Part shown: piece by piece, positions 1 through 6,413 of the stretch
How positions within the stretch are numbered: the first letter of the stretch is position 1
Layout of the letters: each line of letters starts with the position of its first letter
DNA from: Leptolinea sp.
Lineage (GTDB): Bacteria > Chloroflexota > Anaerolineae > Anaerolineales > Anaerolineaceae
DNA length: 15,670 bases
Direction of reading: 5' to 3'
Assembly: GCA_022837205.1 (NCBI GenBank)
Contig: JALHEL010000036.1
Location: 1-15,670 of the forward strand
Notes under the pieces: model-generated
Databases searched by the model: none
Seen by the model: only the letters and a program-made list of their open reading frames with translations
What the model was told of the DNA's origin: nothing
Position numbers and translations under genes: made by a program

Positions 1-111
1 ATTTTGCTGGATATCATCGCCGGCAAAGAAGTCCCCATGGAAACAGCGGTTGATGCCATAATGGTCACCCCTGAGAATTACGTTGAAGTTATGGGCGATG
101 CCGCAAAATAA
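1..111 (+). CDS. C-terminal end of a sugar-type periplasmic solute-binding protein (partial)
   Basis: Only the last 36 codons are in the window, in frame 1, ending with TAA at 109-111. The tail contains a run of the form ...AVDAIMVTPENYVEVMGD..., which resembles the end of Peripla_BP_4/RbsB-type sugar-binding proteins, where the final strand 'VTPEN' follows the last helix of the C-lobe. This is a family resemblance from a very short stretch; the substrate cannot be told. A strong hairpin terminator follows 22 bases after the stop codon, so this is the last gene of a plus-strand unit that enters from the left. The convergent AraC-type gene just downstream may regulate this transporter, but nothing in the window proves it. 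A second, complete sugar-binding protein lies at 7970-8950. Confidence 0.55.
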   Translation: MLLDIIAGKEVPMETAVDAIMVTPENYVEVMGDAAK

Positions 112-133
112 TAATCAATTGTTTGATTAATGG

Positions 134-171
134 AAAAGATGCCTTCCTACATCAAGGAAGGCATCTTTTTT
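134..171 (+). terminator. Bidirectional intrinsic terminator between convergent genes
   Basis: A perfect 14-bp inverted repeat (134-147 and 156-169) with an 8-nt loop is followed on the plus strand by T at 166-171. Read on the minus strand the stem ends in TTTT (137-134), so it can also stop the AraC-type gene, though with a shorter U tract. The last seven sense codons of that gene lie in this element, and its TAG stop is at 147-149. Confidence 0.85.
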
Positions 172-1022
172 CCGTTCGGCAATTCTTTTATCCGATATTC
201 GGTCGGTGTATATCCGGTTTTTTTCTTAAAAGAAGTGCAAAAACTGCAGACACTATTGAATCCGCATTGAAAAGCCAACTCTTTAATAGGCATGGAAGTG
301 GTTTTCAGCAGAAATTTTGCTTGATCAATTCGGACTTGAATGACATATTCAAAAGGAGAATATCCCGTTTCTTTCTTAAAAAGCCGGCTGAAGTAATACG
401 GGCTCAAAGAAGCTTGTTTCGCCAATTCGGGTAAGGAAAGCTTCTGACTTGAATTTTCTGAAATATAAGTCAACATTTCCTCGATCATACGGGGAGGATT
501 GTCCAAAGATTCGCTATCGGTAGCTACCAGAATCAATTCGGTCAACAGGTCAATGATATTTTTTGAAATAATCGCTTCGTTGACTCTTTTATGTTCATGA
601 AAGGTATTAAATATTTTTTGCAGGTAGCGTTCGATGATATGCGGATTTTGCGGATCAAGAATCAAATTCTTCTCGGTGATCAAGTTAAAATACTTCGGCG
701 CCAATAATCCGTCAAAATGAATCCAATAAATTGTCCATCCGATCTTGGTAAAGTATTTATGCGGGATATAACAATTGATAAAAGCTACGGATCCTTCATC
801 AAGGGGTAACAAGGGTGAATTCCCGTTCTGAACATATCCGGAACCTTTTTTGACATATAAAATCAGGTAGCTGTCATAAGCTTGTCTGTCAACAAAATAG
901 CGTTCATTACAAAAATATTTGCCGGTACAGAGTAAATAAAAGAATAATTCTTTCGCTTGCGAACTGCAGGTATGGAAATAAATATCCGATTCCGGTAATA
1001 CCCCTTCCTGATAAACTTTCAT
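147..1022 (-). CDS. AraC/XylS-family transcriptional regulator
   Basis: 291-residue one-component regulator, the usual length for the family. The N-terminal part (about residues 15-125) looks like the cupin-type ligand-binding domain of AraC-like sugar sensors; it holds the runs ILYVKKGSGYVQ and IYWIHFDG, typical of that fold. A linker helix region follows. The C-terminal 100 residues carry the paired helix-turn-helix: first HTH about 195-220 (LSLPELAKQASLSPYYFSRL, then FKKETGYSP), second about 245-270 (IKELAFQCGF...SFCTSFKKKTGYTP). The ATG at 1022 is preceded by GGAAAGG with normal spacing. It is divergent from the DUF5107-TPR gene and convergent with the binding-protein gene at the left edge, so either may be its target. 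The ligand is probably a sugar or glycoside (inference). The C-terminal residues KKMPSLM are encoded by the terminator stem-loop and are unlikely to be conserved. Confidence 0.93.
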   Translation of the reverse strand: MKVYQEGVLPESDIYFHTCSSQAKELFFYLLCTGKYFCNERYFVDRQAYDSYLILYVKKGSGYVQNGNSPLLPLDEGSVAFINCYIPHKYFTKIGWTIYWIHFDGLLAPKYFNLITEKNLILDPQNPHIIERYLQKIFNTFHEHKRVNEAIISKNIIDLLTELILVATDSESLDNPPRMIEEMLTYISENSSQKLSLPELAKQASLSPYYFSRLFKKETGYSPFEYVIQVRIDQAKFLLKTTSMPIKELAFQCGFNSVCSFCTSFKKKTGYTPTEYRIKELPNGKKMPSLM

Positions 1023-1073
1023 CTTTTCTGCCTTTCCAAAAACAGCAATTTTTTTTACTCGCTCTTTTGAAGT

Positions 1074-1102
1074 ATTCTAAAATATATCGGAAAATCGGTC
1101 AA
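1074..1102 (-). promoter_or_regulatory. Predicted sigma70-type promoter of the AraC-family regulator
   Basis: Minus-strand -35 TTGACC (1102-1097), 17-nt spacer, -10 TAGAAT (1079-1074); both hexamers match the consensus at five of six positions. Expected start of transcription is near 1067, giving a leader of about 45 nt. The -35 lies inside a perfect palindrome, which suggests autorepression. Confidence 0.72.
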
Positions 1103-1109
1103 ATTGACC
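1097..1109. promoter_or_regulatory. Candidate operator: palindrome over the araC-type gene's -35
   Basis: GGTCAA-A-TTGACC is a perfect 13-bp odd-centred palindrome. Its left half is the -35 hexamer of the minus-strand promoter, so a bound protein would block RNA polymerase. The binding protein is unknown. Classical AraC-family sites are direct repeats rather than palindromes, so another regulator is possible. Confidence 0.45.
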
Positions 1110-1152
1110 AAATTTTTCATTTTAACAAAGGCAATATATTTAACCAGAATAG

Positions 1153-1167
1153 CAAGATATTATCTTG
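1153..1167. promoter_or_regulatory. Candidate operator/activator site: palindrome next to the DUF5107-TPR promoter
   Basis: CAAGATA-T-TATCTTG is a perfect 15-bp odd-centred palindrome that ends one base before the -35 hexamer of the plus-strand promoter. This is a typical position for a class II activator site or an overlapping operator. The regulator is not known; the divergent AraC-type protein is the nearest candidate. Confidence 0.45.
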
Positions 1168-1168
1168 T

Positions 1169-1197
1169 TTGAACCAAACTGCATGCTAAGATATATT
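1169..1197 (+). promoter_or_regulatory. Predicted sigma70-type promoter of the DUF5107-TPR gene
   Basis: -35 TTGAAC (1169-1174, four of six consensus bases), 17-nt spacer, -10 TATATT (1192-1197, five of six). The transcription start would be near 1204, about 27 nt before the ATG at 1231, with the ribosome site AAAGGA at 1216-1221. The weak -35 beside a palindrome fits an activated promoter. Confidence 0.65.
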
Positions 1198-1230
1198 CAG
1201 ATAGTTTATTTTTTCAAAGGATAGGCAATC

Positions 1231-4200
1231 ATGAATCATATCAAGAATCAAGTAGAAATTTGGGAAGAGGAAGTTTCAATACCGACTTATGAAGCCGGCC
1301 TTCCGGAAAAAAATCCCATGTTTTTTGAAAATCGGGTATATCAAGGGAGCAGCGGAAAAGTCTATCCGTTCCCGATTATCGAAAGTATTTCAAATAAAAA
1401 AATCGATAAGAAATATCAAGCGGTTTTCCTTGAAAATGACTATCTGTTTGTCATGATTCTCCCCGAATTGGGAGGAAGAATCCAACGAGCGCTCGATAAA
1501 TCCAATAATTATGATTTTGTTTACTATAACGAAGTGATTAAACCGGCGTTGGTCGGACTTACCGGACCTTGGATCAGCGGCGGAATCGAATTCAATTGGC
1601 CTCAACATCACCGGCCGACCACTTTTTTACCTGTTTTATATCGGCTGCAAGAGAATTCGGACGGAAGTAAAACAGTCCAAATGAGCGATATGGACCGTAT
1701 GTACGGCACAAAAGAAGTGACGAATATTACGCTGTATCCGGATAAAGCATATATTGAAATAAAAGGACAGTTGTATAATCCGACCTCTTCGCCGCAGACT
1801 TTTCTGTGGTGGGCAAATCCGGCTGTTCCGGCAAATGAATATACTCAATCTATTTTTCCGCCGGATGTTACCGCTGTGATGGATCACGGTAAACGAGACG
1901 TTTCAAAATTCCCCATAGCCGACGGAATTTACTATAAATATGACTATAGCAAGGGGGTTGACATTTCTTATTACAAGAATATTCCGGTCCCGACCTCTTA
2001 TATGGCTTATCGATCGGATTACGATTTTGTAGGTTGCTATGATCATCAGCGGGAAGCGGGGATATTACACATCGCCGATCATCATATTTCTCCGGGGAAA
2101 AAACAATGGACATGGGGCTGCGGTGATTTCGGAAAAGCTTGGGAAAGAAATTTGACCGATCATAACGGCGCTTATATTGAGTTAATGGCAGGCGTATATA
2201 CAGATAATCAGCCCGATTTCACCTGGCTGAAACCCTTTGAAGAGAAACGGTTCACGCAATATTTTCTCCCCTATAAAAAAGTCGGACAAGTCAAAAATGC
2301 GACTGATCAATCGTTTACGGTTTCTCCTACCCAAATCATAAGCGAATCCGTTCTCTTACCGAAAGACAGCCGGCAAAATCTCAAATTGTCAATCTTCGAT
2401 CGGGAAGGGGAAGTTTTATTGACCTATTCTCTCGATCGGGCAAAAAAGAATAAGCTGCCGTCGCCCGCGACTCCTGCACCGAATCCGAAAGATATTGCGA
2501 CAAATGAGGAATTATTCCTGCATGGGATTCATTTGGAACAATACCGCCATCCAACCTTTGATCCGGATCCGTATTATTTGGAAGGGTTAAAAAGAGATCC
2601 AGGGGACAGTCGCATCAATAATGCCTATGGGATGTTGATTCTGCGTCGCGGATTAATCGAAGAAAGCGAACAATATTTTCGGAATGCGATTAAACGGATC
2701 ACGATGCGTAATCCTAACCCATATGACGGGGAACCGTATTATAACCTCGGTTATTGTCTTTTTCTACAAGGCCGTTTCCAAGAAGCCTTTGATGCTTTCT
2801 ACAAAGCCACTTGGTCGGAAAGTGAGCAGGAAAAATCATTTTACTATCTTGCAACCATCAAGACAATTCAGAGAGATTACGATCAAGCATTGGATTTTAT
2901 CGAGAATTCCCTCTTGAAAAATCTTCATAATCTGAAAGCGCGCGGTTTAAAAACGATTCTGCTCAGAAAAATGGGGCGCAGCGATGAAGCAAAGATCTGG
3001 GCTGAGGAAACAAATACCATCGACCCCTTTGATCTGTTAGCCTTGAATGAACGGAAACTTTTGAGCGACGACACAGTTCGACTTCCTTTCACGATCCGTC
3101 CGGAGAATTTCAATTTTGTCATTGAAGCGGCATCGGACTATGCATCCTACGGATGTTATAAAGAGGCGATCGATTTGTTGGATCGCCTCGAACCGAAAGG
3201 TCCGATGATCCGTTATTCGCTGGCTTATTATTATTTCCGGATGGGAGATCTTGCCGAATCACAGAAACAGTTAAAATCCGCCTCGGAAAGCGACCCGAGC
3301 TATTGTTTTCCGAACCGAATTGAAGATATCGCTGTTTTGAATTTTGCGATTACACAAAATCCGGATGACAGTTATGCCTATTATTATCTCGGAAATTTGT
3401 ATTACGATAAAAAACAATATCAAAAAGCTTTAACCGTTTGGAAAAAGTCGACGGAATTGAATGATCGCTTCGCGACTTCATGGCGGAATCTGGCAATTAT
3501 TCTTTGGAATAAAGAGAAAAAGCCGCAGGAAGCCATCGCTGCCATGGAAAAAGCATTTTCTCTCGATCCGAATGATGCCAGAATCCTGTTCGAATCGGAT
3601 CAGCTGTACAAAAAAGCGAATTATCCGATTCACGATCGGCTGGAAAACCTCGAAAAACATCAATCGCTGCTTGAGAAGCGGGATGACCTTTATACCGAAT
3701 ATATTACACTGTTAAATCTTTCGGGACAATATGAAAAAGCATTAGAAAAGATATCCGGCCATATCTTTCACCCCTGGGAAGGCGGTGAAGGGAAAATTAC
3801 TTCTCAATATAAAATCGCTCATTTGGAAATGGCAAAAAAAGCCTTGGTAGAAAAAAATTCGAAAGAAGCGGAGCGACTTTTACTGGAGGCTTTAACTTAT
3901 CCTCTGAATTTAGGAGAGGGGAAATTAATCGGCACAAAGGATAACGATATCTATTATTTCTTGGGATGCTGTTACGAACAAGCTTGTGACGAAGACAAAG
4001 CTGTGAAAGCATGGATACATGCATGTAAAGGTTCCGAAGAGATTTCCGGAGAGATGTATTATTATGACCAACCGGCAGATATGATCCTTTATCAGGGTTT
4101 GGCACTTTTCAAATTAACGCATTATGAAAGAAGTGACCTAAAATTTCACAATTTAATTTATTACGGTGAACAACACATGGAAGATACCGTAACGATGGAT

Positions 4201-4437
4201 TATTTCGCGGTTTCGTTACCGGATATGCAATTGTTGGAGGAAGATCTGTCGCTGCGGAATCGTGCCCATTGTCATTATCTGATCGGTCTGGGAAATTTAG
4301 GATTAAGGAATTGGGAGAAAGCCTCGGATCATTTCAAGGAAACTCTAAAGATAAATAACAGTCACGTCGGAGCGAACATCCATCTGGCATTATCGAACAC
4401 AGCGAAGTCAAACCAATTTTTTGAAAAAAAGTGGTAA
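1231..4437 (+). CDS. DUF5107 domain protein with C-terminal TPR array
   Basis: 1068-residue protein with no signal peptide or membrane segment, so probably cytoplasmic. Residues about 20-350 match what I know as DUF5107, a beta-supersandwich domain related to galactose-mutarotase-like folds. The block GGIEFNWPQHHRP (117-129) and the later QTFLWWANPAVP run are typical of it. From about residue 425 to the end the protein is built of tetratricopeptide-type helix pairs, for example LGYCLFLQGRFQEAFDAF, YYLGNLYYDKKQYQKAL and HYLIGLGNLGLRNWEKASDHF. The ATG is preceded by AAAGGA at good spacing. The family's biochemical role is not one I can state; carbohydrate binding or hydrolysis is suggested by the fold and by the divergent AraC-type regulator (inference). 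It is monocistronic here, ending at a run of inverted repeats with a likely terminator. Confidence 0.85.
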   Translation: MNHIKNQVEIWEEEVSIPTYEAGLPEKNPMFFENRVYQGSSGKVYPFPIIESISNKKIDKKYQAVFLENDYLFVMILPELGGRIQRALDKSNNYDFVYYNEVIKPALVGLTGPWISGGIEFNWPQHHRPTTFLPVLYRLQENSDGSKTVQMSDMDRMYGTKEVTNITLYPDKAYIEIKGQLYNPTSSPQTFLWWANPAVPANEYTQSIFPPDVTAVMDHGKRDVSKFPIADGIYYKYDYSKGVDISYYKNIPVPTSYMAYRSDYDFVGCYDHQREAGILHIADHHISPGKKQWTWGCGDFGKAWERNLTDHNGAYIELMAGVYTDNQPDFTWLKPFEEKRFTQYFLPYKKVGQVKNATDQSFTVSPTQIISESVLLPKDSRQNLKLSIFDREGEVLLTYSLDRAKKNKLPSPATPAPNPKDIATNEELFLHGIHLEQYRHPTFDPDPYYLEGLKRDPGDSRINNAYGMLILRRGLIEESEQYFRNAIKRITMRNPNPYDGEPYYNLGYCLFLQGRFQEAFDAFYKATWSESEQEKSFYYLATIKTIQRDYDQALDFIENSLLKNLHNLKARGLKTILLRKMGRSDEAKIWAEETNTIDPFDLLALNERKLLSDDTVRLPFTIRPENFNFVIEAASDYASYGCYKEAIDLLDRLEPKGPMIRYSLAYYYFRMGDLAESQKQLKSASESDPSYCFPNRIEDIAVLNFAITQNPDDSYAYYYLGNLYYDKKQYQKALTVWKKSTELNDRFATSWRNLAIILWNKEKKPQEAIAAMEKAFSLDPNDARILFESDQLYKKANYPIHDRLENLEKHQSLLEKRDDLYTEYITLLNLSGQYEKALEKISGHIFHPWEGGEGKITSQYKIAHLEMAKKALVEKNSKEAERLLLEALTYPLNLGEGKLIGTKDNDIYYFLGCCYEQACDEDKAVKAWIHACKGSEEISGEMYYYDQPADMILYQGLALFKLTHYERSDLKFHNLIYYGEQHMEDTVTMDYFAVSLPDMQLLEEDLSLRNRAHCHYLIGLGNLGLRNWEKASDHFKETLKINNSHVGANIHLALSNTAKSNQFFEKKW

Positions 4438-4444
4438 GAAGCGG

Positions 4445-4463
4445 AGCCGGAAAATATCCGGCT
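4445..4463 (+). repeat. Inverted repeat just after the DUF5107-TPR gene
   Basis: AGCCGGA (4445-4451) and TCCGGCT (4457-4463) form a 7-bp stem with loop AAATA, starting 8 nt after the stop codon. There is no T tract after it. It may act with the next hairpin as a 3' mRNA-end structure. Confidence 0.6.
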
Positions 4464-4479
4464 TATGCCCTCACCCTGC

Positions 4480-4507
4480 CCCTCTCCCGCCGGGAGAGGG
4501 AATTTTT
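4480..4507 (+). terminator. GC-rich hairpin terminator, dispersed-repeat-like
   Basis: A perfect 9-bp stem CCCTCTCCC / GGGAGAGGG (4480-4488 and 4492-4500) with loop GCC is followed by AATTTTTG. This fits an intrinsic terminator for the DUF5107-TPR gene. The preceding GCCCTCACCCTG and this stem together resemble a palindromic repeat that recurs between genes in many bacterial genomes and gives spurious 'PHPAPLPPGEG'-like translations. That resemblance is from memory and unverified. Confidence 0.65.
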
Positions 4508-4529
4508 GTGTCCTTGCGAAGCACTCCGA

Positions 4530-4558
4530 ACGAATACTACATTACAAGAGGTATTCGT
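4530..4558. repeat. Inverted repeat between the terminator and the tRNA genes
   Basis: ACGAATAC (4530-4537) and GTATTCGT (4551-4558) can form an 8-bp stem with a 13-nt loop. No T tract follows on either strand. Apart from this, 4508-4611 shows no gene. Confidence 0.5.
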
Positions 4559-4611
4559 ATCTCGACTTTAAACCATATAGAAAAGCATTTCCAAATAATA
4601 GGATAAAAAAG

Positions 4612-4700
4612 CGGGGAAGGAGGGATTCGAACCCTCGGTTGAGTTTTACCCCAACAACCACTTAGCAGGCGGCCCCAATCAACCACTCTGGCACCTCCCC
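4612..4700 (-). tRNA. tRNA-Ser (anticodon GCU)
   Basis: Minus-strand cloverleaf. The acceptor stem GGGGAGG pairs with CTTCCCC with one G-U pair. The three-pair D stem is CCA/TGG, as in serine tRNAs. The anticodon stem GCCGC/GTGGT encloses the loop CTGCTAA, giving anticodon GCT, which reads AGC and AGU. A long variable arm (TTGGG/CTCAA) and the T arm GAGGG-TTCGAAT-CCCTC complete a class II tRNA. The discriminator base is G at 4612. The 3' CCA is not encoded: the next bases are C then six T, which may help end transcription. It is the second gene of a serine tRNA pair, 19 nt after tRNA-Ser(UGA). Confidence 0.95.
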
Positions 4701-4719
4701 CTGTTTCAACGGAGCATTA

Positions 4720-4807
4720 TGGCGGAGAGAGAGGGATTCGAACCCACGGTGAGTTTCCCCACACCTGTTTTCAAGACAGGCACCATCAACCACTCGGTCA
4801 TCTCTCC
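4720..4807 (-). tRNA. tRNA-Ser (anticodon UGA)
   Basis: Minus-strand cloverleaf. Acceptor GGAGAGA pairs perfectly with TCTCTCC. D stem is ACC/GGT. Anticodon stem CCTGT/ACAGG encloses CTTGAAA, giving anticodon TGA, which reads UCN codons, chiefly UCA. The long variable arm GTGGG/CTCAC confirms the serine class. The discriminator is G, and CCA is encoded at 4722-4720, unlike in the GCU gene. The T stem GTGGG/CCCTC contains a T-T mismatch at the 50-64 position (plus-strand bases 4746 and 4732). A promoter lies just upstream. Confidence 0.95.
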
Positions 4808-4819
4808 GATAACGAACCG

Positions 4820-4848
4820 ATTTTATCATGTTTCCATAACCACGGCAA
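4820..4848 (-). promoter_or_regulatory. Predicted promoter of the serine tRNA pair
   Basis: Minus-strand -35 TTGCCG (4848-4843), 17-nt spacer, -10 TAAAAT (4825-4820), with the mature tRNA-Ser(UGA) starting 12 nt after the -10 at 4807. Spacing fits a short 5' leader. It sits between the rbsK stop (4911) and the tRNAs; I saw no clear terminator in 4808-4910, so transcripts from the sugar operon may also read into the tRNAs. Confidence 0.6.
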
Positions 4849-4910
4849 GGAAGGTCTCCGATCGATGCCGGCGGTTGATTTATCCCGTCACTCCGCTGTC
4901 AAGCAAATCT

Positions 4911-5906
4911 TCAAACATCAAAACCACAATCGGCATAACTCGGGAAACTGGTCTGGGCACCGCTTTTCTGAACGCTTAACGCCGCCACATGTGTCGCATT
5001 TTTCATTGCGGTTTCAATCGATGCTCCGGATGCCAAAAAGTAGGCAATGCTGCCGATATACGCATCCCCGGCACCTGTTGTATCCACCGCTTTCACTTTT
5101 TCAGCCGGAACATGGAAAACTTTGTCCGCGGAAACGAATAAAGATCCCAACCCGCCCATAGTAACGATTACGGATTTTGCACCTCTCCCGATAAATAATC
5201 TTCCCGCCTTTTCGGCATCTTCGATCGTTTTTACCGGAAATCCTGCCATCAGTGCCGCTTCGGTTTCATTGGGACAAAAATAATCACTTAAAGCATAAAT
5301 CTTTTCCGGCAGCTCTTGTGCCGGAGCCGAATTGAAAATCGTCAAGACATTCGCATCCTTCGCAATTTCTAAAAATCGAATCGTCGCATCCAACGGAATC
5401 TCCAACTGGCAAAGGGCTGCGTCTGCCTCCCGAACAGCCGGAGTGGCTTTTTCAATATCGCTTGGAGTCATCGCGAAATTTGCCCCGCTGACAACAATGA
5501 TTGAATTTTGTCCCTGCTCGTCAACAGTGATCGCCGCGATTCCGGTGGGGGCTTCATCCGTAACGGAAACATAATCCGTCACCAAACCTGAACTTTGATA
5601 ATTTTCAAGATATTGCTGCCCGAATCCGTCGTTGCCGACCTTTGCGATCATCGTCACCCGACCGCCCAATTTGGCTGCCATGATAGCCAGATATTGCTGC
5701 CCGAATCCGTCGTTGCCGACCTTTGCGATCATCGTCACCCGACCGCCCAATTTGGCTGCCATGATAGCCTGATTCGCTCCTTTTCCTCCGAAGAAAGTAT
5801 GAAAATCAATTCCATGGATGGTCTCCCCCGGTAAGGGCATTCTTTTTACCGACGTGACCAGATCCATATTGGAAGATCCGGCAACACAGATTTTGGGCTG
5901 ATTCAT
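4911..5906 (-). CDS. rbsK: Ribokinase (PfkB family) with an internal 27-residue tandem duplication
   Basis: Phosphorylates D-ribose to ribose 5-phosphate with ATP in the cytoplasm. The ATG at 5906 is chosen because AAGGA precedes it at good spacing and the protein then begins MNQPKICVAGSSNMD, the normal first strand of ribokinases; an in-frame start at 5930 would add eight residues without support. Signatures: substrate motif GGKGANQA (residues 40-47), a PNETEA block near 212-217, and DTTGAGDAYIG (275-285), whose Asp281 is the expected catalytic base. Length is 331 residues; without the duplicated residues 74-100 it would be 304, the normal size. Residues 47-73 and 74-100 are identical, from a perfect DNA repeat. 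This inserts extra secondary structure next to the substrate site, so activity is uncertain. It is the last gene of the operon, 41 nt after rbsD. Confidence 0.92.
   Translation of the reverse strand: MNQPKICVAGSSNMDLVTSVKRMPLPGETIHGIDFHTFFGGKGANQAIMAAKLGGRVTMIAKVGNDGFGQQYLAIMAAKLGGRVTMIAKVGNDGFGQQYLENYQSSGLVTDYVSVTDEAPTGIAAITVDEQGQNSIIVVSGANFAMTPSDIEKATPAVREADAALCQLEIPLDATIRFLEIAKDANVLTIFNSAPAQELPEKIYALSDYFCPNETEAALMAGFPVKTIEDAEKAGRLFIGRGAKSVIVTMGGLGSLFVSADKVFHVPAEKVKAVDTTGAGDAYIGSIAYFLASGASIETAMKNATHVAALSVQKSGAQTSFPSYADCGFDV
5608..5769. repeat. Perfect 81-bp tandem duplication inside rbsK
   Basis: Two directly adjacent copies, 5608-5688 and 5689-5769, are identical over all 81 bases as I read them. 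The unit is 27 codons, so the frame is kept. Flanking bases differ (5607 A against 5688 C; 5689 A against 5770 T), so the unit is exactly 81 bp. Perfect identity means a very recent event or an assembly error. Confidence 0.97.
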
Positions 5907-5947
5907 AGAGGTTCCTTCTCTTGCGAACAATAATTTGGAGGGGCGGT

Positions 5948-6346
5948 TCAGAAAGTGACGCCCCCCTCAAGGATTACATTGCAATACGGTGTAAATTCGC
6001 CGGTACGAATATGGGCTTTACACTTTTTGGATGTCTGTTTCAATTCCTCATGCGGAATCTCTTCGATCGGACATTCATTTTCCAAAATATCCCGCAGGCG
6101 AGCATACGCCTCCGGACTGCGATCTTTCATCTCACGGCTGATAACAGCCCTTTGAACTTCGAGTTCGCTTAAAACAGCCGTCAGTACGTCAAAAAACGAC
6201 GGGACCCCTTCGCTAACCGCCAGGTCGATCCACTTGACGCCATCCGGGCAAGGCATTCCCGCATCCCCGATGAGAATGGTATCATAGTGCTCCAATTCAG
6301 CAATGGTTTTCGAAATTTCTCCGTGGAGAATACCGTTTTTCTTCAT
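5948..6346 (-). CDS. rbsD: D-ribose pyranase (RbsD)
   Basis: Interconverts the pyranose and furanose forms of D-ribose, supplying the furanose that ribokinase uses. The 132-residue protein aligns from memory with E. coli RbsD (139 aa) over its whole length: MKKNGILHGEISKTIAELEH at the start with the conserved His20, DAGMPCPDG (29-37) followed by the GVPSFFDVL block, and the C-terminal TGEFTPYCNVILEGGVTF, where the family ends in GVTF. GGGGGGAGG lies 4 nt before the ATG at 6346, a strong ribosome site. It is 67 nt after the isomerase gene and 41 nt before rbsK, the usual RbsD-RbsK pairing. The family forms ring-shaped oligomers in the cytoplasm. Confidence 0.95.
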   Translation of the reverse strand: MKKNGILHGEISKTIAELEHYDTILIGDAGMPCPDGVKWIDLAVSEGVPSFFDVLTAVLSELEVQRAVISREMKDRSPEAYARLRDILENECPIEEIPHEELKQTSKKCKAHIRTGEFTPYCNVILEGGVTF

Positions 6347-6358
6347 TTAACCTCCCCC

Positions 6359-6385
6359 CGTTCCGTTCACCAACAGAATGGAACG
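6359..6385 (-). other. Stem-loop just ahead of the rbsD ribosome site
   Basis: CGTTCC (6359-6364) and GGAACG (6380-6385) pair, and the stem extends by TTC/GAA past one mismatched pair (A-C in the transcript), leaving loop TGTTGGT. In the minus-strand message it ends right against the G-rich ribosome site of rbsD. It may help ribosome access or mRNA stability; function is not shown. Confidence 0.45.
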
Positions 6386-6413
6386 AAAATCACTATCGAT
6401 CATCGATCGAAAT

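Noticed and set aside
4421..4665. Two overlapping short open frames with Pro-rich sequence (PHPAPLPPGEG and SPSPCPSPAGRG)
   Set aside because: They run through the hairpin repeat and into the tRNA-Ser(GCU) gene, have no ribosome site, and have the look of spurious translations of a palindromic repeat.
5595..5834. Plus-strand open frame containing a 27-residue protein repeat
   Set aside because: It is the antisense shadow of the rbsK tandem duplication; the rbsK frame carries all family motifs.
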